A stretch of 64,000 nucleotides of DNA from Selenomonas sp. AE3005 (GTDB lineage Bacteria > Bacillota > Negativicutes > Selenomonadales > Selenomonadaceae), in contig NZ_JMME01000001.1 of NCBI RefSeq assembly GCF_000686945.1, positions 372,001 to 436,000 on the forward strand, read 5' to 3'. Position numbers and translations under genes: made by a program. The notes under the pieces were generated by a model, which worked only from the letters and a program-made list of their open reading frames with translations, did not search any database and was not told the origin of the DNA. The number at the start of each line of letters is the position of its first letter. The stretch's first letter is position 1. This document shows positions 8,384 to 17,541 of this stretch, piece after piece.

Positions 8384-11300
8384 TCAATTACGAAAGGAAT
8401 TGTCACTTTTCTTACTGAAATGCGTGTAAACACCGTCCAAATCGTCAAGAGTTATGCCCATTTCCTTGAAGGCGGTAAACAGCGCCTGCGACTCAACATC
8501 CACGTTTTTAGTCACATCGCCAGCTATAAGCATATCCTGGGCAGAACCATCAACAGGATAAATATCAAAAGTAGAACCGTTATAGGTCAGCATGAATTTG
8601 GCCACGCCTGTTGGAGTAGTCAGTTCCTTTTCATACTCACGATACTGGTTCTTTGTCTGTACAGGTTCCGGCAGAACTTTGGCCATGGGTTCCATCTTTA
8701 CCTTGTCCGGGTCAATAGAAACATTATAGGTGCCATAGGATTTTACCTGCCCACCTTCTTCACGGAAGAACGGCAGTTCAGCACTTTGCAAACCTAATAC
8801 CCGGTCAGTGCCAGGTGACGTACGAGGAGCCGTAGTGTAAGAGGCCGAACCGTCAACATTCGTGGTAGCATGTGGGTCAAGCTGCGGGGTTACATCACCA
8901 GGGTTCTCGGTATTAGACTTCGGTTGCGGTTTTACATCACCGGGATTTGTATCTCCTTCCGGTTCTGTGGGCGGCGTCGGACCTGGTTCTATGCCAATAA
9001 CCGTCAATGTACCAGGTTTAGCATCTAAAATATATCCATGGTCACGTGCCGTAGTTTGCATGTTGGTAAAATCAATCTTATAGGTGCCAGCTGCCGCATT
9101 GGCAGGAAAACCTGGCGACTGCGTACCAACATTATTAAGGCCATACTCAGCAAGCAGGCTGTCGTCAAAACCATCGCGGAAATTGTTTGTATAACGTCCG
9201 CTTAATTCGTTATTGAAGGTATAGCCTGTGTCAGTAAGTACTTCCCCAACCTGTTTGCTGGCATCGTTGGCCGTAAAGGTAAGCGTCGGGTTGTACTTAA
9301 AGACAAAACGATTGCCTGTAGCCGCAGAAGTCGATGTACCATCCCAGCCCCATTCGGCAAAGTTGCCACTGTCAAGATTACCCAGATCGTCACTAGGACT
9401 GTCAGAATAAATCTTCCAGGCACTGCCGCTGCTCACCTGTATCGCTGGGCTCTGATCTGCTGTAACAGCGTTTAATCTAAACAAACGCATGGGAGTCACT
9501 GGCACGGCAGTATTATTGTGGAAATTCCCCTGTGCCCTGATTACCACAGCCTGCTGATTACTGTCAGCCTCTGCCTTTAACGTGCCATTGATGGTAACGT
9601 CATTATCCGCTGTAATACTTATGGTTTTACCAGTAACAGCATTAACATTTACATCACGTCCGGCTATAGCTTTATCAGCGCCGGTGCCAGCAAACAAGGA
9701 AACATCTTTGCCAGCCTCAGCAGCTTGCGCAAGTAAAAGACTATTTACAGCCGTTGCCGACAGATTCCCATCAACCTGCACGGAGCCATTAGCTTTGATA
9801 TCGGCATTAGCATTGACGGTCAAGTCATTCAACTTGGTAATACTGCCCACATTCCCCTGCAGGTCAACCTTATTACCCTTGATGTCAAGGGAAGTTTTCC
9901 CCAGTTCCGTTTCTACCACATAAGTCTTTATGAGGTCATTGTTATCATGGATGTCCTCATAGATATCATCCCACCGGGAATGATAGTTTATGGCCAGACA
10001 GTTCTGGGTATTTATTTGAATTAAATCATCATTAGGTTCATTCGCAAGGAAATTGGTATAGCCATAGGCTTTGCCAAAATGTTTGAGCTGCTTGTAATTC
10101 GCTTGGGTAGGTTCAATGCTAGTGCCCTGGGCACTCTGTATAGCCTGCACATAAAAGACCTTCCCTGCTTCAGGCCCGGTCACCCATGCCCACAGGCGCA
10201 CCAAAGTGTTGTCGTTGACCTTGTACCAGCCGCGATTTCCGTTCTCCGCTCTTACATTGTAGCTATTTTTCCCATACGCCGTATCAGTATAGATGAGCTG
10301 CAGCTTTCCTTCAGGTATTTTGCCATCAGCTGTCAACCCTATTAAATTTATGTTGCCATTTTCGTCTACCGTACAGGTAACACATTCCGGCATAGCCACC
10401 ACATGGCCGCCGATATGGGATTCCGCTTCAGTGGGGGCCACAGAATTCACTACAGCATCCTCCAGGCCGCTGGTGATGACAGCCAGGTATCCCCCCTGTT
10501 CCTCAGCACTTTCCTTGGACCCCTGCAATGTTACATTATGTAATGCGCCGGATTTATTGTCCCAGGGAATCTTAGCGCTAGTCCTTCCTATGGTGTACTT
10601 GTTTCCTGAATCCACCTTACCAGTAATGGTAACATCACCAGCAGACTTGCCGTCTGCTACAGTCGTATCCAGTGTCACCTTGCCGCCGGTTGCCAGCAGG
10701 ACTTCACCGTTCAGGGTGATATTGCCGCCGTTCGTTACCACAGTCCGGTCTTTACCTGCTTTTTCACTATCCTTCAGCCCAAAGTATGTTCCGTTCATAC
10801 CAGTAGTGGTAAAATCGCCGCCATTGGTGTTAATGTTGGCTCTGATAATAGACGCACCATCTATTCGCTCAGATTTACCATCCAGTTTGTTATTGGAATT
10901 CAAGGTAAGATTTAGTTTGCCGGCCGTACTCGTAATATCCGCATCCACACTGATATTGCGCCCGGCCGTCATGGTTAGGCTGGTGTCAGTTCCATCTTCC
11001 TTTTTTATCTCATTGGCAACCTTAATGTCTGTGAAGTCTGTCGGGCTGCCAGGTTTTGCTACGACATTGACATTGGTGGTTTTTAGCGAGGATGTAATAA
11101 CGCGATTATTGACCACATTGCCACTATCTGTTGTAATAACATCATGGCTGATATTGACATTGTCACTTTCAATGTTCCAGGTGCCAGCCTGACCGTTTTC
11201 CCCTGCGGCATGAATGCTGGCCACCTTAAAGTAGCTGGAAGAGTCTTTTTTTAATTTTTTGTTACCTGCTACCAGTAAGTCCTTAGTGCCGATGGTATTG

Positions 11301-12448
11301 ATGACACCGCCATTCACCGGCCCATCAGCTTTTACATTACCTGCCACAATCAGCTTCTCAGCCTTCAAAGAAATACTGCCGCCATCGGCCACCTTTTCCC
11401 CATCAATTACCGATGTGGCCTCGTCCTCACTCAGTCTTCCTATAGCCTTCACAGCATTCTCGGTGACTATGCTGTTGCCCTCAATGCTGATATGACCGCC
11501 GTTGCCGCTCTTAATGGTTTTGCCGTCTTTTGTCTGTCCGCCATTGGCTCTTATATCGCCGCTATTCCAAATACTATAGCCACGAATATCTATATCGCCG
11601 CCATCCGCCAGAATTATATTACCTTCTGCGTCCTTCGTTATCTTCTTGGCAGCTACTACGCCGGAATTTGCGATTATCCCATTTAAGGCCTTCTTAGCCT
11701 CCCCGGCTGTCATCACAACATAGCCATCATTAGCCGACAACGTACCAGAGTTGAGGATATTCACGTCAGCGCTCTCATCTACGCCAGCATTTACCTTAAT
11801 GCCAATCTTGTCATCCAGTGCCAGCTCAATTTCATTACCTGTTCCTATACCAATCTGGCCAGCTGAAATTTTACCTTTGTTTATTACCTGATGGGCAAGG
11901 AGAACTACCTTTTTATCATTGGACATGCTGATATTGGCTAAATTATTTATGACACCAACAGTATCGCCTTTCTCAAATAAATACTTGCCATTTATAAAGT
12001 TATCATCAGTGATATTCAAAGTCGAGGCAACCAGGCTCCCTACATCTATCTTAGCACCTTCACCAAAGGTAATGCCACTAGGGTTTATCAGGAATACTGA
12101 CCCGCCTCTTCCTTTGATTTCACCATATATTTCTGACATTGGCCCGTTGGGAACACGATTGAGCACCCTAAAGCCATCTGTTCCCTTAAAATTTACTCGT
12201 GCACCACTGCCAACATTGAAGGTGTCCCAGTTTATAACAGCACTGCCGTTAACTTTCACGGACATCTGATTTTTCTCTTTAACAATACCATCTCTGCTTA
12301 TGTCGGCATTACCTTTGATTAAGTTTTCTCCTGTGGGCAACGCATCTGTTGCTGGTGCAGCTATCACGCTCGGCATCCACGCCGTGGCTAAAATGGCTGC
12401 TGCCAAAGCACATAATCGCTGCTTGCGCAGCTTTGTTATTCGTCGCAT
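8384..12448 (-). CDS. TpsA2: filamentous haemagglutinin-like exoprotein with embedded C-type lectin-like domain
   Basis: About 1354 residues, paralogous to its neighbours. I place the start at the ATG giving MRRITKLRKQ, which aligns with the paralogues; upstream ATG (12454) and GTG (12460) codons are in frame but lie closer to, or within, the AAGGAG site. After the signal peptide comes the TPS domain with INPSGITFGEGAKIDVGSLV, then a beta-helical stalk. The lectin-like domain (residues about 620-855) shows GGYLAVITSGLEDAVV, LWAWVTG, EPN (804-806) and RWDD (826-828); its EPN is preceded by NFLAN rather than NFAPG. WKIYSDSPSDDLG, an MBG-like module and the common C-terminal domain follow. The linker lacks long repeats and holds two NPGDV units, so paralogue differences concentrate there. 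Confidence 0.93.
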   Translation of the reverse strand: MRRITKLRKQRLCALAAAILATAWMPSVIAAPATDALPTGENLIKGNADISRDGIVKEKNQMSVKVNGSAVINWDTFNVGSGARVNFKGTDGFRVLNRVPNGPMSEIYGEIKGRGGSVFLINPSGITFGEGAKIDVGSLVASTLNITDDNFINGKYLFEKGDTVGVINNLANISMSNDKKVVLLAHQVINKGKISAGQIGIGTGNEIELALDDKIGIKVNAGVDESADVNILNSGTLSANDGYVVMTAGEAKKALNGIIANSGVVAAKKITKDAEGNIILADGGDIDIRGYSIWNSGDIRANGGQTKDGKTIKSGNGGHISIEGNSIVTENAVKAIGRLSEDEATSVIDGEKVADGGSISLKAEKLIVAGNVKADGPVNGGVINTIGTKDLLVAGNKKLKKDSSSYFKVASIHAAGENGQAGTWNIESDNVNISHDVITTDSGNVVNNRVITSSLKTTNVNVVAKPGSPTDFTDIKVANEIKKEDGTDTSLTMTAGRNISVDADITSTAGKLNLTLNSNNKLDGKSERIDGASIIRANINTNGGDFTTTGMNGTYFGLKDSEKAGKDRTVVTNGGNITLNGEVLLATGGKVTLDTTVADGKSAGDVTITGKVDSGNKYTIGRTSAKIPWDNKSGALHNVTLQGSKESAEEQGGYLAVITSGLEDAVVNSVAPTEAESHIGGHVVAMPECVTCTVDENGNINLIGLTADGKIPEGKLQLIYTDTAYGKNSYNVRAENGNRGWYKVNDNTLVRLWAWVTGPEAGKVFYVQAIQSAQGTSIEPTQANYKQLKHFGKAYGYTNFLANEPNDDLIQINTQNCLAINYHSRWDDIYEDIHDNNDLIKTYVVETELGKTSLDIKGNKVDLQGNVGSITKLNDLTVNANADIKANGSVQVDGNLSATAVNSLLLAQAAEAGKDVSLFAGTGADKAIAGRDVNVNAVTGKTISITADNDVTINGTLKAEADSNQQAVVIRAQGNFHNNTAVPVTPMRLFRLNAVTADQSPAIQVSSGSAWKIYSDSPSDDLGNLDSGNFAEWGWDGTSTSAATGNRFVFKYNPTLTFTANDASKQVGEVLTDTGYTFNNELSGRYTNNFRDGFDDSLLAEYGLNNVGTQSPGFPANAAAGTYKIDFTNMQTTARDHGYILDAKPGTLTVIGIEPGPTPPTEPEGDTNPGDVKPQPKSNTENPGDVTPQLDPHATTNVDGSASYTTAPRTSPGTDRVLGLQSAELPFFREEGGQVKSYGTYNVSIDPDKVKMEPMAKVLPEPVQTKNQYREYEKELTTPTGVAKFMLTYNGSTFDIYPVDGSAQDMLIAGDVTKNVDVESQALFTAFKEMGITLDDLDGVYTHFSKKSDNSFRN

Positions 12449-12497
12449 AAGCATCTTCACTCCTTTTTAATCTATTTTTAATAGTCTGACCATTTTG

Positions 12498-12506
12498 AGT
12501 ATAGCA
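12498..12506 (-). promoter_or_regulatory. Extended -10 promoter of tpsA2
   Basis: TGCTATACT on the minus strand lies about 50 bases before the tpsA2 start, just downstream of the tpsA3 terminator. No convincing -35 is present, as is common with extended -10 promoters. Confidence 0.5.
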
Positions 12507-12547
12507 CCTTTTTTGATAATTGACTATATACTTTTGCAAAATAATGT

Positions 12548-12576
12548 AAAAAGCCACAGAAAAACTGTGGCTTTTT
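12548..12576 (-). terminator. Intrinsic terminator downstream of tpsA3
   Basis: Arms AAAAAGCCACAG and CTGTGGCTTTTT form a 12-bp stem with a 5-base loop and a U run on the minus strand. It separates the tpsA3 transcript from tpsA2. Confidence 0.88.
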
Positions 12577-12600
12577 AAGATATCATTGATATAACGTTAT

Positions 12601-12727
12601 TTAGTTGTCTTTAGGAGCAACAGCCAACGCCTCCGCATCGAGAACGATGTCATCATCAACCTCAGACACTTTGACCGGGCCGCTGCGTCCCTTTAAATCG
12701 TCAATTATTTTTTTGCCATTACTCTCT
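12601..12727 (-). other. Open +1-frame tail after the tpsA3 stop (possible frameshifted C-terminus)
   Basis: Immediately past the tpsA3 TAA, the +1 frame stays open for about 45 codons and reads like protein: [14 protein letters not shown], then VSEVDDDIVLDAEALAV, ending PKDN-stop. Shifting +1 near the codons TTT CGC CGC TAA would append it. TpsA1 also has a shorter +1 tail (EALNIINDLPDM). It could be a lost ancestral extension, a programmed frameshift product, or chance. Confidence 0.3.
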
Positions 12728-15700
12728 TTAGCGGCGAAAGGGTAACACCTCTTTCTTGCCATCAAAATGAGTATATACGCCGTCCAAATCATCAAGGGTT
12801 ATGCCCATTTCCTTGAAAGCGGCAAAGAGCGCCTGCGACGAAACATCCACGTTTTTAGCCGCATCGCCAGCCATTAAAAGGGCTTTGGCCGAGTTGTCTA
12901 CCGGATAGATATCAAAAGTAGAACCGTTGTACGTCAGCATAAACTTAGCTGCACCGGCCGGTGTTGTCAGTTCCTTTTCATACTCGCGGTACTGATTCTT
13001 CGGCTGGTCTGGTTCAGGCAGAACCTTCGCCGTTGGCTCCATCTTGACCTTATCCGGGTCAATGGAAACATCATAGGTGCCATAGAGTTTTACCTTACCG
13101 CTTTGCTCACGGAAGAAAGGCAGTTCAGCACTCTGCAAACCCAAAACTCTGTCAGCACCGGGGCCGACGTTGCGTTCTGCCTCTGTATACGATGCTGATC
13201 CATTGATATTTGTGGTCTCATGAAGGTCAAGCTGTGGCCGATTATATTCATATTGCTCAGCAGATGGCTCTGTTGGGGCTGTGGGTTGAACCGGCGTTGA
13301 TGTTGGTGTGGGTGTTGGTGTAGGTGTTGGTGTAGGTGTAGGTGTTGGTGTAGGTGTAGGTATTGGTGTAGGTGTTGGTGTAGGTGTTGGTGTTGGGGTG
13401 GGTGTTGGTGTTGGGGTGGGTGTGGGTGGTGGTGTGGGTGTTGGGGTGGGTGTGGGTGGTGGTGTGGGTGTTGGCTTATCTTTTACAATTAGATTACTGG
13501 GTACAAGTATGTTCTTATATCCTGCTGCAATTACTGTATTTTCACCAATATTGAATCCGATTGTATATTCCCCAGGATTTGCTTCCTTCGCGTAACCTTC
13601 GGACACAGTGCTGATGGTATTCAGTTTAGCAGCAACATCCTCTCTAGCGAAGAATTTATCCCTATAGCCATCAAGGAAATTATTAGTATACTTGTTTTCC
13701 AGCTCATTCTTAAATGTATAAGCAACCGGAGTCTTTAAAGTACCCCATTCTTTTTCTCCGCCATCCTCGGCAGTAAAGGTAAGTGTTGGGTTATACTTGA
13801 AGATATAACGATTGCCCTCGGCAGCCGTGCTAGTGTTGCCATTCCAGCCCCATTCGGCAAAATTGTTGCTGTTCAAATCGCCCAATATATCTGCGAACGG
13901 CGTATTAGAATATACCTTCCAATGACTGCCCTCACCAACTTTCAGTGCATTGGCACTATTAGAAGCCTCATTTAAGAATCTCTCTTGAGCACGAATTTCA
14001 ATGGCATTTTGTGTATTCTCTGCAGAGGCAGCAAGAATGTTATTTATATTAACGTCTTTCTGAGCACTTATAAAAATACTATTATCGACAGCAACTGAAT
14101 CACCTGTAATAACATTACCTTTGGAATTTATATCTAAGTTTGCTATCTTTGTAATATTTCCAATTTTATCTGATAATGTTGTATCACCGGCATTTATACT
14201 TAATGAGCTGTGTCCCAACTTGGATTCAACCATGTAGTTGTATATATATTTGTTATTTGCGTCAACTATATCATCTTCTGTATCATCCCATTGCGAACGT
14301 AATATTTTGCCTAACTGATTTAATTCATATGTATCATAATTCACAGCCAATGCAGTCTGACTTGTGTGTCCTTTGTCATCATTAGGCTCGCCAGGAGCGA
14401 AGTTGACGTAATACCCACTTACTACATAGCCATGATCTGTTTCGGTAGTATCACCTATATCATGGGGAGTGTAGTTATTTCCTGCAACATTTTCGCCATA
14501 AATTTGTACGTAAAAAATTTTACCTTTTTCTTCACCTTCAGTCCAGGCCCAATAGCGTGCATAGCTTCCATCTCTAAGCTTATACCAGCCACCATTTTTT
14601 CCTGATACATTTGTGTTGTCATTGATGATGGTTTTTACAGATTTATTATCCCCTTCCCCTACATATAACACTTCAGGTAATAAGCTGCCTTCAGTGGTCA
14701 CTTCACCGTTTCTATTCCTGACTTCGACAGCTTTTCCTTCCGAATCAACAACATAGTCAACATCTGGGCCGCAACCATCTTTATGCACAACCTTACCATC
14801 TTCATCAACGTAGTTTCCTTTAGCGGTTTTTACTGCAACTACATGACCACCAGCATATGCTTTCTGTCTAAAACTAAAATCCAATGGAGCAGTAGAAGAT
14901 ACTACTGCATCTTCCAAGGAACTAGTAATAACTGCCAAATAAGAGTCGCTTTCAGATTTAGCTTTCGATTCAGCCTCAGACCACGATAGCGGTTTTTTCT
15001 TATTCGTTGATGGATCCTTATTGGTAATAGTTTCATAATAATTCGCAGAATTAACCGTCCCATCTATAATGACACTACCATTCTTATTATTGGAGGTTGT
15101 ATCTAATGTCACTATGCCACCAGTTCCTAATAAAACTTCAGCACCACCAAGTTTAATATCTCCACCATGAGTCTTTATATATCTATCGGTGTTAATCTCT
15201 GACTTATTCTTAATGCCAAAATACGTCCCATTTGTCTTTACATCATTACTATTAAACTCAGAAGTTTTAAAATCACCTCCGTTGGTATCAATATTAGCTC
15301 TTATTATATTGGCACCGTCATGGCGAATTGAATTTGTCTTTTCAAAACCAGCCGTATCGCCTTCTAATATAAGATTCAACTTGTTTGTCTTGCTCATGAT
15401 ATCTGCATCAACACAAACATCACGTCCAGCTGTAATAGTTAATGTCGTATCGTTTGGAATATTTGAGACATTAGCCTCCAATTCATTTGCAACTTTTGTA
15501 ATAGGTTCGCTAATATGAACATCAGAGAAATAATTTTGAATTGTTGGACTGGCCGTAATATGCACATTGGTATCAAGCAGCGATTGGCTGATAACATCGC
15601 TATATATAGTATTATTAGCGCCACTCTTATCAACTGTTAATACTTTACCAGTACTGTTCCAAGTTCCGGCTTTAGTTCCATCTTCTGATACAGAGTGGAT

Positions 15701-16657
15701 ATCAGCGCCATTAATCACTTTGATATTTTCATAGCCAGTAGTGGTAATCGTTCCCCCTTTGGATACTAACTTTCCACTAACTGTAACATTAGCAGCCGCC
15801 AATGCGATATTACCGCCATCTCCGGTAAGTTCTACCACCTGCTTACCGTTTTCATCTTTGCTGACTTTGATTTCTTTGGCAACTTGAATCGTTCCCGTGT
15901 TTTTGATAAGGCTGTCAGCAATATTCTGATCTATATTTTTGGTATTAAAAAGGATTAAGTTTTTTTCAGGATCAATCTTGGCATCATTTGGCAAATCTAT
16001 CTGCATGCTTATTTTATCAGTATAGCTTAGTTCAATTTTATCCCCAAAACCCATGGCAACATCTGATGCAGAAATCGTACCTGCGTTATTGATAATATGA
16101 GCCAGGATTGCCACATAGCCATCTGTGGCGGCGATATTAGCCGTTCCTTCTACAGTTATGGCACGTTTATTATTATCTGCTTTTTCAAATACATATTTGC
16201 CTTGCATGAAACTTTCGTAATCCGCTTTCATGGTAGAGGCTACCAAGCTGCCAACATCGACTTGTGCACCAGCACCAAAGGTAATACCATGGGGATTTAT
16301 TATAAATACTGTCCCCCCAGTGCCATTAAGAATACCATCAATACGAGAACTGTCATTTCCTGTTACACGGTTTAAAACTGCCCAACCAGTATCATTCGGC
16401 TTACTAAATGTTACGCTATGGCCTTTTGCAATGTTAAATGACTCCCAGTTTATAGCCGCTTTATCAGCATTTAGTGTGACCTGCATTTGTTTTTCTTTAG
16501 AGGTATCAACTACCGCACCTTGTAATAAGGCTTTATCATTAGTTGCTAATACCGGCAAATCAGGAGCCGCCATCACGCTCGGCATCCACACCGTGGCGAT
16601 AATGGCTGCGGTCAGCGCCCCTATGCGCTGTTTTCTGTGTTTCGCTATCCATGTCAT
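12728..16657 (-). CDS. TpsA3: filamentous haemagglutinin-like exoprotein with embedded C-type lectin-like domain
   Basis: This is the first of the three paralogous cargo genes in transcription order, 1309 residues. The signal peptide is [20 protein letters not shown]... and the TPS domain carries [20 protein letters not shown]. The stalk has TxGGDI and GTVNSAN repeats. The lectin-like domain (residues about 530-820) is the clearest of the set: [57 protein letters not shown] (EPN 757-759) and QWDD (790-792), ending [22 protein letters not shown] and an MBG-like module precede a Pro-Thr repeat linker of about 70 residues and the shared C-terminal domain ([14 protein letters not shown] onward). 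The gene has its own promoter and terminator. The whole trio looks AT-richer than the flanking housekeeping genes. Confidence 0.93.
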   Translation of the reverse strand: MTWIAKHRKQRIGALTAAIIATVWMPSVMAAPDLPVLATNDKALLQGAVVDTSKEKQMQVTLNADKAAINWESFNIAKGHSVTFSKPNDTGWAVLNRVTGNDSSRIDGILNGTGGTVFIINPHGITFGAGAQVDVGSLVASTMKADYESFMQGKYVFEKADNNKRAITVEGTANIAATDGYVAILAHIINNAGTISASDVAMGFGDKIELSYTDKISMQIDLPNDAKIDPEKNLILFNTKNIDQNIADSLIKNTGTIQVAKEIKVSKDENGKQVVELTGDGGNIALAAANVTVSGKLVSKGGTITTTGYENIKVINGADIHSVSEDGTKAGTWNSTGKVLTVDKSGANNTIYSDVISQSLLDTNVHITASPTIQNYFSDVHISEPITKVANELEANVSNIPNDTTLTITAGRDVCVDADIMSKTNKLNLILEGDTAGFEKTNSIRHDGANIIRANIDTNGGDFKTSEFNSNDVKTNGTYFGIKNKSEINTDRYIKTHGGDIKLGGAEVLLGTGGIVTLDTTSNNKNGSVIIDGTVNSANYYETITNKDPSTNKKKPLSWSEAESKAKSESDSYLAVITSSLEDAVVSSTAPLDFSFRQKAYAGGHVVAVKTAKGNYVDEDGKVVHKDGCGPDVDYVVDSEGKAVEVRNRNGEVTTEGSLLPEVLYVGEGDNKSVKTIINDNTNVSGKNGGWYKLRDGSYARYWAWTEGEEKGKIFYVQIYGENVAGNNYTPHDIGDTTETDHGYVVSGYYVNFAPGEPNDDKGHTSQTALAVNYDTYELNQLGKILRSQWDDTEDDIVDANNKYIYNYMVESKLGHSSLSINAGDTTLSDKIGNITKIANLDINSKGNVITGDSVAVDNSIFISAQKDVNINNILAASAENTQNAIEIRAQERFLNEASNSANALKVGEGSHWKVYSNTPFADILGDLNSNNFAEWGWNGNTSTAAEGNRYIFKYNPTLTFTAEDGGEKEWGTLKTPVAYTFKNELENKYTNNFLDGYRDKFFAREDVAAKLNTISTVSEGYAKEANPGEYTIGFNIGENTVIAAGYKNILVPSNLIVKDKPTPTPPPTPTPTPTPPPTPTPTPTPTPTPTPTPTPTPIPTPTPTPTPTPTPTPTPTPTSTPVQPTAPTEPSAEQYEYNRPQLDLHETTNINGSASYTEAERNVGPGADRVLGLQSAELPFFREQSGKVKLYGTYDVSIDPDKVKMEPTAKVLPEPDQPKNQYREYEKELTTPAGAAKFMLTYNGSTFDIYPVDNSAKALLMAGDAAKNVDVSSQALFAAFKEMGITLDDLDGVYTHFDGKKEVLPFRR
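13300..13476. repeat. In-frame tandem repeat encoding the (PT)n linker of TpsA3
   Basis: About 175 bp of 6-base units (GGTGTT, GGTGTA, GGTGTG variants on the plus strand) encode alternating Pro-Thr. Unit length keeps the frame, so copy number can vary without loss of expression. It differs completely from the linkers of the two paralogues. Confidence 0.9.
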
Positions 16658-16726
16658 TTCGTTCCCCTCACTTCCCCTTTGTCATATCTGTAGCGTTACT
16701 CAAAATTGTATGACTATTCTAATTAT

Positions 16727-16755
16727 AGTATAGCAAAAATCTTTTCTTTTGAAAA
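16727..16755 (-). promoter_or_regulatory. Promoter of tpsA3
   Basis: Reading leftward: -35 TTTTCA (16750-16755), 17-base spacer, -10 TATACT (16727-16732) preceded by TGC, the same extended -10 as tpsA2. Confidence 0.6.
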
Positions 16756-16766
16756 GATTTTACTAC

Positions 16767-16796
16767 AAAAAACCACGGCTTTAGCCGTGGTTTTTT
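16767..16796. terminator. Intrinsic terminator of the CAP-domain gene
   Basis: ACCACGGCT and AGCCGTGGT form a short-loop hairpin flanked by A and T runs, so it can work on both strands. It isolates the CAP gene from the tpsA3 promoter. Confidence 0.88.
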
Positions 16797-16816
16797 ATCC
16801 CAGTTTGGCTCTTCTG

Positions 16817-17269
16817 TCACTCCCCTGCAAAGAGCAGTGCCCAGTAATAATGCCCATCTTCCTTATTGTACTTGCATTCAACACCCATGCGCACATAGTG
16901 GCGGCCAAGGATGTTAGCACGATGAGTTGGAGAACCCATCCATGCACGTACAATTCTCTGAGCGTCTTTAACCCCGCTGACTGCCAGGTTTTCACCAAAC
17001 CAGCCGCAAGTGCCATTTTCCAGAACTGATTTAACATCTCTGCCATCAGGACGCTGATGTGCGAAGCTCACCTGAGCCTCTTTTGCTCTTACATCTGCAC
17101 AACGACCGATCATGTCATCGAGTACCAGCGGCTGCAAGCCTGCATTAACTCGTTCAACATTCACGAAATACTGCACTTCAGTCCGAATATCGGAAGCAAA
17201 AACAGGAGATGCTACAATCAGAGCTGCGAACATGACCAGTGCAAACATAATGCGCTGCATAGTTCTCAT
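16817..17269 (-). CDS. Secreted CAP/SCP-domain protein
   Basis: The 150-residue protein has a signal peptide (MRTMQRIMFALVMFAALIVASPVFA) and then a single CAP (SCP/PR-1-like) domain. The domain signs are VNVERVNAGLQPLVLDD, SFAHQRPDGR with the first His, ENLAVSG, and AWMGSPTHRANILGRHYVRMGV with the second His; it ends in YYWALLFAGE. Bacterial CAP proteins are exported and of largely unknown activity. The start has a GGAGAGG ribosome site five bases upstream. It is transcribed from a good promoter placed just beyond ligA, giving an unusually long leader of about 220 bases. Confidence 0.92.
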   Translation of the reverse strand: MRTMQRIMFALVMFAALIVASPVFASDIRTEVQYFVNVERVNAGLQPLVLDDMIGRCADVRAKEAQVSFAHQRPDGRDVKSVLENGTCGWFGENLAVSGVKDAQRIVRAWMGSPTHRANILGRHYVRMGVECKYNKEDGHYYWALLFAGE

Positions 17270-17488
17270 AGTAACCTCTCCTTTGCTTTGTTACAAATCC
17301 ATTGCTTTGAGCACAATGTCTCCACACTTTATGCCTCCCCACATAAGCAGGGTACGCAGGATTCTTCACAAAACCAGTAAGATAGTTACGTCATTGCTGA
17401 CTGCAACGTGTTTTACTGTTACGGCTATCACATAACCGTACAATCCGCAGTTCTGTTAACCTATTCAGTTAGGAATATGACCTTTACA
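17270..17488 (-). other. Long 5' leader of the CAP-domain gene
   Basis: About 219 transcribed bases precede the CAP gene if the promoter at 17494-17522 is used. On the minus strand it can fold several hairpins, such as ACGGTTAT/ATAGCCGT with a GTG loop and CTTATG/CATAAAG. I do not recognise a known riboswitch class. Confidence 0.35.
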
Positions 17489-17493
17489 CGTTT

Positions 17494-17522
17494 ATTATAA
17501 CATGCAAAGGTCAATATGGCAA
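17494..17522 (-). promoter_or_regulatory. Strong sigma-A type promoter for the CAP-domain gene
   Basis: Reading leftward: -35 TTGCCA (17517-17522), 17-base spacer, -10 TATAAT (17494-17499) with extended TGT. It starts 20 bases after the ligA stop codon. Confidence 0.7.
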
Positions 17523-17541
17523 TATCTGAAAATTATTTCTT

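Noticed and set aside
12309-12557. An alternative minus frame over the start of tpsA2
   Set aside because: Overlaps the tpsA2 signal peptide and its promoter, and lacks a ribosome site.
13308-13595. A Gly-Val repeat protein on the plus strand (GVGVGVG...)
   Set aside because: It is the antisense reading of the Pro-Thr linker of tpsA3, not a silk-like protein.
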